In this document: positions 45,241 through 57,619 of the stretch, in pieces
Layout: every line of letters starts with the position of its first letter
Position numbering within the stretch: the first letter of the stretch is position 1
NCBI GenBank assembly: GCA_965153355.1
Contig: OZ231126.1
Coordinates: forward strand, 93,124,001 to 93,188,000
Direction of reading: 5' to 3'
Source: Flaccisagitta enflata
Lineage: Eukaryota; Chaetognatha; Sagittoidea; Aphragmophora
Length of the DNA stretch: 64,000 bases
Program-made: the position numbers and the translations under genes
The notes under the pieces: model-generated
Told to the model about the DNA's origin: nothing
The model's input: the letters and a program-made list of their open reading frames with translations, nothing else
The model's database searches: none

Positions 45241-45714
45241 ACACCAATCATTGGTCACGTGAGAGGTAGGAATTTTTAATACTATCTACAAGAGAAATAC
45301 ATTAGCATGGTGCTAAACAAAATAGTATGAAAACGCAAATTATTTGCCACTGAGGAGGTAGGAAGGTAAAACTTGTAAGGAGGCATATATGTGGGTGTCA
45401 TGAGCTTTTTACAATGGGAAGATCAGATAGGTGTGAGGGATCGAGGGACACGATTCAGCACACTCATCAGGTACTCTTTCTTGTCACCAACACGTTACAC
45501 AAATAGCGGAAAATCATGGATTTTCTTACTGATGGGAGTTTCCGTCAGAAAGTTCTATGATATGGTCTCAGATGTATGTTTTTGAAATCATTAAGGATGG
45601 TTGTGATGGGTCCGGATTAAACACCATTGAGAACTCCGAAGGCTTTCATCCTTTAACTAGTTTTGGGTTAAACTAGTTACATTTAAGTAGTAACGTTGTC
45701 CAACTTTCATATAC

Positions 45715-45930
45715 GATTGAGTTTCCCTACCCCCCGTGAGAGGGGGGGAAAATTATAGGGTTTGGAGATGGGAAAGGAAATCAAAGAGGGAAAAAAGGCA
45801 AAAAAAAAAAAAAAAACAACTTTGGGGCAAACAACAACTTTTGACAGTACCAAATCATTGATACTGATTAACAAAACACAATTTAACACTTTTTAAACCT
45901 TAACTACACTGTTTCACTGCCTCATGGAGA
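45715..45930. mobile_element. hAT-like MITE family 2, partial copy
   Basis: ATTGAGTTTCCCTACCCC, GGGTTTGGAGATGGGAAAGG and AACCTTAACTACACTGTTT match the 32126 element; the right end is missing. Confidence 0.65.
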
Positions 45931-46183
45931 AGTTGCAACATGTAAGTTCAATCAACAATGGGAATGTATAAGAGATTGTTGGTGAACAACATAGCATGAA
46001 CAGTTGAACACGCCAATCAGTGGCAACTCAGGAGGAAAAACCTTGTAAGATCCATCAGAACACAAAATATGAGAATAATGGGTAGCAAGATTGTATGAAC
46101 ACACAAACCATTGGCAACACAAGGTGAAAGAACTTATAAGTTCCGTCAAAAATGGAAAAAATCGAGATCAGTGGTCATTAATC

Positions 46184-46490
46184 CAGGGGTATATATAATT
46201 GAGCAGCTTTTGATTTTATCCCCCCCCCCGCACGCCTATGATTTTCTTCCCCACAAAGTGTCGCATTGCGTTTCAAAATATATGATTTGCTTCCCCACAA
46301 AGCCAAAAAAAAAAAAAAAACAGTATATATAAGGTTTAGAACGTGTTTAATTGTGTTGTAGTAATCAAATATTATCTTTTGGTACTAAAAAAGTTTAGAT
46401 CTTTTGAGAAAAAAAAATTTTCATTTTTTTCAAGCTTTGATTTTTTCCCCATCTGTAAACCTTTTGAATGCTCAACTTCATACACGCCTG
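46184..46490. mobile_element. hAT-like MITE family 2, copy with exact 8-bp duplication
   Basis: Ends CAGGGGTATATATAATTGAG and CTCAACTTCATACACGCCTG are inverted. CATTAATC flanks it on both sides (46176-46183 and 46491-46498). This copy fixes the family's boundaries. Confidence 0.88.
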
Positions 46491-47176
46491 CATTAATCTA
46501 GTTTGAAAAAATTAAAATTTTCCTCAACAATAGAGATGTATGAGAATGGTGGTCATTAATCTAGTATGACATATGAAAGCTCCAAAGGCTCTCATCCTTT
46601 ATTAGAGTAGGGTTGAGTAGTAATGTTGTCCAACTTTCATATATTTCAGTACCATGGTATAGAATGCCGGCGATCCCATATGGTTGATTCTCGATTCTTG
46701 CCTTCAATGGTATAGTTTTTAACAACATTGCCTTTGATATCTAGATTATCCTTGGATAGCTACATCATCATTTGGTAATTTGTTTGTAACAATTGGGATG
46801 AAATATTACAAAAAATTTTGATTTCAGATTTTGGGGTTGACATAAGATTTTTTGAAAGGGTTGTTTCAGGAAGAAGAGAGTTTCAGTTTCTTGCTATTTT
46901 TGGTATATGAGGAGTATGAGAAGGTGCCCAGATGGATATGGTCTCTTTTGCGGTGCCATATTTATCAAGTGTTTTCTTGTGGTCTGCATATCTCATGTAT
47001 AGACAGAAATTGGTGATTTTTTTTAAATGATGCATAACTTTTGACCAGTCTTGTGATAATTTCTGAAGAGGGCATATTTCTTTAGAAATATAAAGGATAG
47101 TTGTGATGGGTCCGGATTAAACACCAGTGAGAGCTCCAAAGGCTCTCATCCTTTATTAAAGTAGGGTTGAGTAGTA

Positions 47177-47765
47177 CTATCTTGGAAAAAATAAAAGTCC
47201 AAGCTGGATAAAGGAATGATTGGATTGCAAATCTGATGAAAAAAATGATCATTTTCATATGTCCAGTATTTAGAATAACCTTTTTTAGTTTAGAAACCGC
47301 TTGCATCTGTAAGGGCATGTCTTGGTAAAGAGTATAACGCCATTTTGAAGTATAATGCCTCCACACAATTTTTCACAATTTTTGAGAATCAACGTTCTCA
47401 CTCTTTTTGATGTAGAATCCAAACAAATGGAGCTATGAGTCTCTGCTTGGCGGCAATAGATAGCCCTGATCAACAGCTTTAAAATGGTCACTGATTTTCC
47501 TTTCAAATTTTGCATACCAAAGCGACACTGTAGCAAAACGTCATGCATTTATATTCTATTCAAGTTTTGTGTCCATTTCCTGAAATCAACACTTTTACTT
47601 TTTTTGATGGAAAATCTAAACGCACAACCCGATGAGTCTCAGCTTGGCAGCATTTGCTAGCCCTGTTCATTAGCTTCATTTTGGTCACCAATTTTCATAT
47701 CAAATCATGTATATCACAGCTATGATATGACTAAACGTCCTGGACTTTTATTTTTTCCAAGATAG
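47177..47765. mobile_element. 589-bp MITE with TA duplication
   Basis: CTATCTTGGAAAAAATAAAA and its inverted copy bound the element, with TA on both sides. An unoccupied paralogue, GAGTAGTAATGTTGTCC, is at ~46615. Confidence 0.9.
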
Positions 47766-47869
47766 TAATGTTGTCCAACTTTCATACCTTTCATAGGCTA
47801 TTCAGGAGGGAATAACATATAGATTCTATCATCAATATTGTTATATAAATACATATGAGAATGATGGTG

Positions 47870-48070
47870 AACAAGGCTGGACACACGGCCACCCCAGTTG
47901 CGCACGGATAGGCAGGGCCTGTATTTGAGGTCCCTAGACCAGTTGGGCGGGAGCAATGAGGTCAAAGAATCAAAAATTAACCGGACTAACCAACCAATCA
48001 ACTGACCAACAAGCAGACAGACGGATGGATGGAAAAAGCACGGTGTAGAGTTCCAAAGCACGCAACTAAC
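47870..48070 (+). mobile_element. GHE copy, old
   Basis: AACAAGGCTGGACACACGGCC, box GTTGCGCACGGATAGGC and a decayed hairpin ending CACGCAACTAACAA. Confidence 0.65.
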
Positions 48071-48181
48071 AACTTGATTTTAACACGCCATTTATCAGCC
48101 ATTCAGGAGGGGGCAACTTTTAAGTTCCATCAACAATGAAAACTTATATAAGAAAAATGGTAAACAAATAGGTACCAGTAA

Positions 48182-48224
48182 AGGCGGCTCTCGCTGACCG
48201 GAAAAAAATCGTAAGGGCTGTTTT

Positions 48225-48296
<72 letters not shown>

Positions 48297-48302
48297 CGTG
48301 TG
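48182..48302 (+). repeat. (TG)n with CGCTGACCGGAAAAAAATCG leader
   Basis: Second copy of the leader-plus-(TG)n arrangement seen at 34124. Confidence 0.85.
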
Positions 48303-48399
48303 ACTCTCACCCTTGCTCTCTCTGTCCCCCTCCCGTGCTCTCTCTCCCTCCCTCCCCCTCCCTCTCTCCCTCCCCCGCTCCCTCCTTTCCTCCCTTTTT

Positions 48400-48906
48400 G
48401 GGCAGCGGCCCCAAAGGGCCTATGTCCTGTAGGACACAGGGGTGAATTTCCATACGTACGTACATCCGTCTCCCCCCCGGAAGCTTCTCAAGCCTCTCAA
48501 ATCCAGCCTCTCAGGCCTCAAATCCAGCCTCTCAGGCCTCAAATTTGGCCTCCCAGGCCTCAAATCCAGCCTCTCAGGCCTCAAATCCAGTCTCCCAGGC
48601 CTCAAATTCAGCCTCTCAGGCCTCAAATCCAGCCTTTCAGGCCTCAAATCCAGCCTCTCAGGCCTCAAATCCAGCGTCTTGGGCCTCAAATCCAGCCTCT
48701 CAGGCCTCAAATCCAGCCTCTTGGGCCTCAAATCCAGCCTCTTGGGCCTTATATCCAGCCTCTCAGACCTCAAGTTCCCATTGAATAACATGGCAAATTG
48801 ACAAAAAATTGAAAAAAATGCAAAATTCCCAAATGTGCCCTCTCAGGACGTATGGAAATTCACCCCTGTGTCCTACAGGACATCGGCCCTTTGGGGCCGC
48901 TGCCCT
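48400..48906. repeat. Inverted repeat enclosing a 21-bp minisatellite
   Basis: GGCAGCGGCCCCAAAGGGCC and AGGACACAGGGGTGAATTTC at 48401-48458 recur inverted at 48846-48905. Between them (48495-48765) about 13 copies of a 21-bp unit containing CTCAGGCCTCAAATCCAG stay open in several frames. Confidence 0.85.
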
Positions 48907-48984
48907 GCTCTCACTCCACTTCTTCAGCTAATCACTTTAAGCAGGGCATCGGGTACCGCTGACCATGTGCGATCCTTGGATGAC

Positions 48985-49590
48985 TTGTTCCCTCCCCCTC
49001 TCCCTCCCTCCCTTTCTCTCCCTCGCTCCCTCCTTTCCCCTCACCCTCCCCCTCTTGCTCTCCCTCCCCCTCTTGCTCTCCCTCCCCCTCTCACTCTCCC
49101 TCCCCCTCACCCTCCCCCTCCCTCTCTCCCTCTTTCCCTCCCTCCCTCTCTCCCTCGCGCTCCCCCTCCCTTCCTCCCTCTCTCCCTCCCCCTCTCCCTC
49201 CCTTCCTCTCTCTCCCTCTCTTTCCCTCCCCCTCTCCCTCTCCCTCTCGCTCTCCTTCCCCCTCTCTCTCTCCCTCCCCCTCTCCCTCCCTCTCTTTCGC
49301 TCCCCCTCCCTCCCCTCTCTCTCCCTCCCTTTCCCTCCCCCTCTTGCTCTCCCTCCCCCTCTCGCTCTCCCTCCCCCTCTCTCTCTCCCTCTCCCTCCCT
49401 ATCTCTCCCTCCACCTCCTTCCTTCCCTCTCTTCCTCACTCTTACTCTCCCTCCCCCTCCCTCCCTCCCTCCCTCTCCCTCCCTCCCTCACTCCTTCTCC
49501 CACCCTCTCTCTCCCTCCCTCCCTCTCCTTCCCTCTCTCTCCCTCCCTCTCCTTCCCTCCCTCTCCCTGCCTCCCTCTGCCCTCTGCTGA
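48985..49590 (+). repeat. Polypyrimidine CCCTCTCC tract, ~600 bp
   Basis: One strand is almost purely C and T. The SLPLSLP and EREGE frames are by-products. Triplex or non-B structure is plausible. Confidence 0.92.
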
Positions 49591-49910
49591 ACTCATTTTT
49601 ATTGTTATTTAGGGCCCAAAATTGAGATCGATGAAAAATAAAGATCTTTGAGAAAAATGCGGAAAATGTGAAAAAATAAAAAAAGATTAAAAAATTCATA
49701 GCGCCTAAAGTATTGGTCCGACAGTGCCCTGCTTTTTTCCAGAAGGTGTAAAAAAGTGCCCTCTTTCACCCTGTACCAATTTCAACCCCAGCCTCGGGCG
49801 AGCCTAGTCGCTCCTCAACTTCCGCAAAACGCCCCGAGCGAAAATGGAAAAAATTAATTCCTAAGCGAAACTCAAAAAATCGAAAAACGTTTTTCGATTT
49901 TTTTCCCAAT

Positions 49911-50283
49911 GAACACGCCTTTCATTGGTCATTCAGGAGGGAATAACTTTCATGTTCCATCATTAATGGAAACATACATGAGAATGAAGGTAAACAAATA
50001 AGTATGAACACGCCTTTCATTAGTCATTCATGAGGGAATAACATATAATTTCCACCAACAATGGAAACATATATGAGAATGATGGTAAACAAATAAGTAT
50101 GAACAAGCCTTTCATTGGTCATTCAGGAGGGAATAACTTATAAGTTCCATCAACAATGGAAACATATATGAGAATGATGGTAAACAAATAAGTATGAACA
50201 CGCCTTTCATTGGTCATTCATGAGGGAATAACTTATAAGTTCCATCAACAATGGAAACATATATGAGAATGATGGTAAACAAG
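49911..50283 (+). repeat. 95-bp tandem repeat, 4 units
   Basis: Units start GAACACGCCTTTCATTGGTC at 49911, 50006, 50101 and 50196 and end GGTAAACAAATAAGTAT. Confidence 0.95.
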
Positions 50284-50494
50284 CTGTCACTCACACACAA
50301 CAAACAAACTGGGGAGAAAAAAAGAGGGAAGGAGAACTGGCCGGCAAATGAGAGCGAAAAGGAGACAAACAAAGAGGCTTCTATGGCATGTTGGGTGTGA
50401 GTCAGGTTAAGTGTCAGAGATGAGAAGTATTGATATGAGTAAAGGAGATATCATGTCATATTGAGGTAAATTGCTGGTTAATAAGTCATTGATA
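50284..50494. other. Short unassigned stretch
   Basis: Nothing recognised between the 95-bp array and the next MITE. Confidence 0.4.
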
Positions 50495-51261
50495 CAGTAT
50501 GTTTTTTTTCAAATGCAACATTACATGACGACATAACTCTAAAAGTAATGGAGATAATTGAATTCTGAAAAAAGTTCCTGAAAGATAGTGTTGATGCATT
50601 TTATGATATGTGACTCCCAGGATTTTTTCACAAAAATTTGGTCCTTGGAACAAACAAGGAAGTAGAAGACATCATATCAAAATTGTTTCTTTACAAAAAT
50701 TTGTCATTTGGACTGCTTCCCTTTAAATTGCTCTCATTTCTAAACGAATTGAGCTACAGATACCAGATTGGTCCCAAATGGAAGGTATTTTGAAGTAGTT
50801 TTTGGGACAGCTTGAGTTGAAAGGCTCATTTGATGTTTCAGATCGATTTGTGAACTATGAATAAACTTTTGATCAAAATTTTTGTCGAGACACCAATTTT
50901 TTTCATGCCTGATCTGATATACCATTGAAAAAAATTTTCTGTTTGTATTTCTAAAAACTACTGTTAATAAGCTTTAATTTGAGACCAATCTGGTATTTCT
51001 AGCTCAATCCGTTTAGAATTACGAGCATCTTGAAGAAAAACAGTTCTGCCAAAAACCTGAAATGATGATGTTTTTTGCTGATTTTGAACATCATTTTGTC
51101 GTTTTTCAAAAGGTATAGATTTTTGTAAAAAATTCTTAAGAGTTACACAACATAAAATGCAACGCCATCAGCTTTAATGAACTTTTTTCAGAATTCAATT
51201 ATCTCTATTACTTTTAGAGTTATGACGTCATGTAATGTTGCATTCGAAAAAAAACATACTG
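50495..51261. mobile_element. 767-bp MITE with TA duplication and nested inverted repeats
   Basis: CAGTATGTTTTTTTTC at 50495 and its inverse ending 51261 are flanked by TA. The TIR continues for ~85 bp through ATTACATGACG and GGAGATAATTGAATTCTG. A second inverted pair (ACCAGATTGGTCCCAAATG / GAGACCAATCTGGT) lies inside. Confidence 0.9.
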
Positions 51262-51424
51262 TAATAACATATTGGTGTTGATGACGTTACATCATTCATA
51301 ATGGTTGGTTCGTTGGTTGGTATGTTAGTAGGTTAGTTAGTGGGTTGGTTGGTCAGTTGATGGATCTTGATAGATAAAAGTCCATTTATAATGGTCGGTA
51401 GATCGTTGGTTTTTCAGTCATGGA

Positions 51425-51605
51425 TGAGGGCGCGTTTCTAGTCAAACACAACTGCGTTCTTAATGGGCCACTCGGTTGTACTGCTCACTCCGCTCACTCA
51501 CTCTGCAGCACTCCGCTACGCTCCGCTATGCTCCGCTCACTTTGCTCACTCACTCCATTCACAGGCTCGCTCACTCACTCTGCTCACTCCCTCGTAGAAC
51601 AGTCA
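51425..51605 (+). repeat. GCTCACTC-rich dispersed repeat, copy A
   Basis: GCGTTTCTAGTCAAACACAAC then many GCTCACTC/CTCCGCT units. Copies B (52546, inverted) and C (60430) share order and ends. Confidence 0.75.
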
Positions 51606-51669
51606 AAATTCATGAATAGGTGTTCATGCCGAGAACGGATTCAACGGGAACAAACATGTTTGTTGTCTA

Positions 51670-51890
51670 CACTAGAAACACGCCCTGGAGGGATAGAGAT
51701 AGAGAAATGAAAGATAAAGAGAAATGAGACAAAGATAGAGACAAACAAATAAAAGGAAAATGATTATTTTCTTCACTAGAAACACACTCTGAAGAGATAG
51801 AGATAGAGACATGAAAGATAAAGAGAAATGAGACAAAGATAGAGACAGACAAATAAAAGGAAAATTGATTGTTGTCATCACTAGTAACAC
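51670..51890 (+). repeat. 105-bp tandem repeat, 2.1 units
   Basis: Starts ACTAGAAACACRC at 51670, 51775 and 51880; the body is GATAGAGATAGAG and ATGAAAGATAAAGAGAAATG. Confidence 0.9.
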
Positions 51891-51970
51891 ACGCTTTGTT
51901 GTGGTCGTGAGTTGGCTGACATCTAACTTATATAAGCTGACATCTAAGCGGAACCGAGAAAAATGTAAGA

Positions 51971-52545
51971 AATGTTTACTTTTGGTTTGACGTGTTTGCT
52001 TGTGGAAGTGAGAAAAGAACATTCAGTCATTGGACAAACTTATCTTTATGTTTCAAATGTTTACTTTTGGTTTGACGTGTTTGCTTGTGGAAGTGAGAAA
52101 AGAACATTCAGTCATTGGACAAACTTATCCTCATGTTTTAAATGTTTACTTTTGGTTTGACGTGTTTACTAGTGGAAGTGAGAAAAGAACATTCAGCCAG
52201 TGGACAAACTTATCTTTATGTTTTAAATGTTTACTTTTGGTTTGACGTGTTTACCAGTGGAAGTGAGAAAAGAACATTCAGTCAGTGGACAAACTAATCT
52301 TTATGTTTTAAATGTTTACTTTTGGTTTGACGTGTTTGCTAGTGGAAGTGAGAAAAGAACATTCAGTCATTGAACAAACTTATCTTTATGTTTTAAATGT
52401 TTACTTTTGGTTTGACGTGTTTGCCAGTGGAAGTGAGAAAAGAACATTCAGTCAGTGGACAAACTGATTTTTATGTTTTAAATGTTTACTTTTGGTTTGA
52501 CGTGTTTGCCAGTGGAAGTGAGAATAGAACATTCAGCCAGTGGAC
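51971..52545 (+). repeat. 85-bp tandem repeat, ~7 units
   Basis: Units AATGTTTACTTTTGGTTTGA... start at 51971, 52056, 52141, 52226, 52311, 52396 and 52481. The last runs into copy B of the GCTCACTC repeat. Confidence 0.95.
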
Positions 52546-52690
52546 AAGGTAGTGAGCGAGGTGAGTGAGCGAGCCCATGAACAGAGCAAGCAAGCATAGC
52601 AAGCGTAGTAAAGCGGCGGAGTGCTGCTTAGGGAGTGAGCGGTGTGAGCGGTGCGAGTGAACGAAGGTAGCAAGCAACCAAATGGCCTGT
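52546..52690 (-). repeat. GCTCACTC-rich dispersed repeat, copy B
   Basis: GTGAGCGAGGTGAGTGAGCG opens the inverted copy; it ends at a GHE start. Confidence 0.7.
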
Positions 52691-52691
52691 T

Positions 52692-52811
52692 AACAAGGCC
52701 AGATACACGGCCAATACCACTTTTCAACTCTATCACCATGACGGACGGACCAACGGACCAACAGACAGATGGACAAAGCCTCTTATAGAGTTGCATGTCC
52801 GCAACTAAAAA
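52692..52811 (+). mobile_element. GHE copy, internally deleted
   Basis: AACAAGGCCAGATACACGGCC passes directly to CACTTTTCAACTC, so the box is missing; the hairpin is AGTTGCATGTCCGCAACT. Confidence 0.8.
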
Positions 52812-53330
52812 CGTGATTCTCTGTAGAAACGCCCCCTAAGTCCTAAAAGATTTTGTGACTTCCGTATCATCGTAATATTTTCATCTTGAACATGCAATGA
52901 ATTTGCTGTATTTGCATCTGTTTACATAAATGGGGAAAAAAATAAACCTAGTTAAGCAAACACAGATAATTTTTCGTCTACTGACTGTAGAGCTCTATAA
53001 GTGATGTATGATACTGTTTGCTTGATAGAGAAAAGTAGCAACATTCATACATCAATGTATACTCAGATCGCGTATTTATCAACTCTTCTCTCAGTCCATG
53101 TATTACTTTTTCCCAGCAACCCCCCTCCTCCACCTTAAAATTAAGAGCCCTTCACAAATTGGATATGTCTTGCCTCGTGCAGTGACTTCTGTATTCGCCT
53201 TAGTGTTTATTCGCGCATTTATGAAGCGCGTGTGCGTGTGTGTGTGTGTGTGTGTATGTGTGTACGTGTGATGTAAGCCTCTTCTCACCAATCCACGACA
53301 ATCTTGTAACCACGCATTATTTATAGTTGC

Positions 53331-53505
53331 GGACACGCGACTCTACAACCCGCTTTGTCTGTCGGTCGGTTGGTCGGTCGGTCGGTCACACTTTACTTTT
53401 TTTATGAATCTATTTCTTTGACCTCACTGTTCCTGCCCAAATGGTCTGGTGACTTCAAATATGGCCCCTGCCCACCCGCACGCGACTTGTATCCGGCCTT
53501 GTTCT
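53331..53505 (-). mobile_element. GHE copy, mixed subfamily
   Basis: Hairpin (reverse) AGTTGCGGACACGCGACT pairs with one wobble; the 5' box is GTCGCGTGC. Confidence 0.85.
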
Positions 53506-53618
53506 TTACATCAGTTGGTTTCCTCTTTAGGACAAAAAAACATTCTGAATGCAATGTTTGTGACTGAATGAACATCAAAACGAAGAAAAAGAGGAAAATA
53601 GATAAATGAGAGAGGTCT

Positions 53619-53723
<105 letters not shown>

Positions 53724-53851
53724 AGTTTGCGGCTTTGGTGGATGTGGCTCAGAACTTGATTCATTCAAAAGCTCATTTCTGTGCCTCAATGGAGAGACTT
53801 TTTGAACCCTTCCTAATGCGAGCTGCTACTAACCCAATTCCCAAGGATACC

Positions 53852-53985
53852 ATTGTCTGTCTGTCTGTCTGTCTCTCTGTCTGTCTGTCTCTCTGTCTGT
53901 CTGTCTGTGTATCCATCTCCATGTCTGTCTTTTTATTTGTCTCTCTGTCTGTCTGTGTGTCTGTCTGTCTGTCTGTCTATCTGTG

Positions 53986-54045
<60 letters not shown>

Positions 54046-54180
54046 CCTCTGTCTGTCTGTCTTTCTAGCTGTTTGTCTGTCTGTCTGCCTATCTAGCTGT
54101 AAATGTCTGTTTGTACGTCCGTCTCTCTGTCAATCTGTCAAACTGTTTATCTGTCTGTCTATCTGTCAAAATGTCTGTCT
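53852..54180 (+). repeat. (TCTG)n, ~330 bp
   Basis: Interrupted TCTG repeats, open in two plus frames. The flanking text (GCTGCTACTAACCCAATTCC and TGTAGCAACCAATCC) suggests duplication of the host sequence around the array. Confidence 0.92.
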
Positions 54181-54773
54181 GTGTGTCCTTTTCAATCCCT
54201 CCCCAATGCCTGTAGCAACCAATCCAACTCACAAATCCAAGGATATCCACCTGCTGTACTGTGTTGCCCATTTGGCTCTTAGTTTGTCTTTTCCTGTCTT
54301 TTTGTGTGTCCCTTTATTTCCTGTCATATCCTGTTTTGTCCCAATGTTTGCTGCTGTACTAACCCAATTTCCATATCCAAGATTACCCGCTGTACTTTCT
54401 TGTCCATTCAACTCATATTGTCTTATTTCTCGTCTATATCCTTCCCGTTATTTGCTGTCATTTTGTCTCATTTCTTGTCTATGTCCTTCCTTTTATTTGC
54501 TGTCATATTCTCCCCAAATCTATGAATAAAGCGGGACCTCAGCTCAACGGTCCAGATGGGACTGGATGTCTTTGAAGATTTAAGAGGGGTAAAGTTATCA
54601 TTAAACTTGATAATCTTTATTCTATTATTGTGATACAGGTAAAATATCAAATAATCATACTTTTTTTCTCCACTTCTGTCCTTTAAACTGTTCTACAGTA
54701 ATGAAGGCAGCTGCAAACCCAGTACTCAAACCCAAGGAAATTTTGTCTGTCTTGGTTTATCTTGTTCTATTCA
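54181..54773. other. Unassigned
   Basis: Imperfect repeats of CTTCCYTTTATTTGCTGTCAT (54440-54515) only. Confidence 0.4.
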
Positions 54774-55312
54774 CTTTTTAGTCGCATGCACGCGACTCTA
54801 CACCTTGCCGTGTCGGTTGGTAGGTCGGTAGGTCGGTATGTTGGTATGTTGGTAGGTCGGTAAGTCAGTCACGTTTTTGAAATTATGACTTTTTAAGGTT
54901 TTTTTAAGGTATTTTAAGGTACTCTAGGGTATTTCAGGGTACTTTAGAGTACTTCAGGGTACTTAAGGGTACTTGAGTTATTTTAGGTACTTAAGGTATT
55001 TTAGGGTACTTTCAGATACTTTTGGGTTCTTTTTTTTAGGTATTTTTGAGTATTTTTGGATATTTTTTAGATGTTTTTGGGAATTTTTTTTTTTTTGGTG
55101 TTTTTGGGTATTTTTGGGTATTATTTGGGTGTTTTTGGGTATTTTTGGGTATTTTGGGTATTTTTGGGTATTTTAGGTATTTTGTCAACTTTTTATTGGA
55201 CAGTCGTTATTGGTTCAGAATGTAACTTTTTTTGGGACAGACGTTATGAAGTATGAGGATGTGTAATTGTGTGTAACGTAGCACGCGACTGTTGGCCTGT
55301 TGGGCTTGTTTT
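54774..55312 (-). mobile_element. GHE copy expanded by a TTTTTGGGTA minisatellite
   Basis: TTTTTAGTCGCATGCACGCGACTC and GGTAGGTCGGTAGGTCGG open the copy; GTAGCACGCGACTGTTGGCC and GCTTGTTT close it. The 390 bp between grade from AAGGTACTTTAGGGTA to TTTTTGGGTATTTTTGGGTA. Confidence 0.75.
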
Positions 55313-56051
<739 letters not shown>

Positions 56052-56319
56052 CTTTCCTTTCCCTCTTCTTTTTTATTTCTGAAATGTTCCAAAGGGTCTG
56101 AAGGGTGAGTGAATGTCTGCTCCCCGGGCGTGCTCTCTCGTGCTCATTTTAATCCATATGTCTCTACCTTTGTCTCATATCTCTTTATTTCTCATGTCGC
56201 TATCTCTCTCTCTCTCTTGGGCGTTCTCTCTCTGTCGTGCTCTCTTTAATGTGACATTACGACAGTGATACATGGGTTTCTACACCCACACGCATGAAAG
56301 GCGAATTTGGGTCGCGAAT

Positions 56320-56792
<473 letters not shown>

Positions 56793-56795
56793 TTA

Positions 56796-57268
56796 GGATC
56801 AGACGTGAAACCCTCACTTATGCTCTCAAGCCTTAACCTCTCTAAAGAGACTAAATGACGCCCATTTTTTGACTCTGTACATCCTACGCAATAGCTTGTA
56901 CACGCCCACTCACAATTAAGCAGAGACAGAGAAACGGAGACTCGCACTGAGATAAACAGGCATGAAGAGATACAGACGGACAAAGAGTCATAGAAACATT
57001 GTGACATATTACCGAACCAGTCATACTTGCCGTGTTTATCATCACCTAATGTTATAAAAGTTATAACTTATTGTCGTTGTTTTAATGTATTTCATTTATT
57101 TCATTTTATTTTATTTTATTTTATTGTACCGCTTTGGAAATGAATCTTAGGATTTTTTGAGCATGCCAAGGTTAATTTGTCAGCTTTTTGTTATCTTCTT
57201 TAACCACATACAACTTGCTGCTTTTACCAAATACAATACAAACCGAGACTCATAGCGAAAAAGAAAAA
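56796..57268. other. Unassigned
   Basis: TTTTATTTTA repeats at 57098-57125; nothing else. Confidence 0.4.
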
Positions 57269-57465
57269 AACAAGGCCGGATACACAGCCAATACCAGTTG
57301 CGGACGGGTGGGCAGGGCCGGGGCGGAAATGCGCGTTTTCACACTTTTTGACTCGTGTTCACGGACAGACAGACCGACGGACGGACCGACGGACGGACCG
57401 ACGGACGGACCGATGGATGGACGGACAAAGGCTCTTATAGAGTTGCGTGTCCGCAACAAAAAACA
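57269..57465 (+). mobile_element. GHE copy, GTTGCGGAC subfamily
   Basis: Box GTTGCGGACGGGTGGGC, a CCGACGGACGGA tract of 12-bp periodicity and hairpin AGTTGCGTGTCCGCAACA. Confidence 0.88.
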
Positions 57466-57492
57466 GAGACAGACTTAGCCATAGAAATACAC

Positions 57493-57545
57493 ACATATTC
57501 CATCATCATCATCATCTTCTTCTTCATCATCATCATCATCCTCTT
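57493..57545 (+). repeat. (CAT)n/(CTT)n microsatellite
   Basis: CATCATCATCATC, CTTCTTCTTC and CATCATCATCATCATC in succession. Confidence 0.9.
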
Positions 57546-57619
57546 TTCTTCTGATCGGTGGTAACTAGACTAGGACTCAATTAAACACGTTCCGCTTAGA
57601 CTGAGCTAAGCAAACAGAG

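Larger units (their letters stand above)
45240..48170. repeat. Diverged 95-bp satellite family, broken up by insertions
   Basis: Phrases CATTGGTCACGTGAG, CAGTGGCAACTCAGGAGG, CCATTGGCAACAC, CTATTCAGGAGGGAATAAC and CAGCCATTCAGGAGGG, each followed by TATAAGTTCCATCA-like text and ATGAGAATGATGG, occur at about 45245, 46010, 46105, 47795 and 48095. GTTGTCCAACTTTCATA occurs at 45695, 46625 and 47770. The better kept array is at 49911. Confidence 0.6.

Noticed and set aside
48835-49625. Pro/Ser/Leu-rich 215- to 251-aa frames
   Set aside because: Produced by the CCCT/CTCC polypyrimidine tract.
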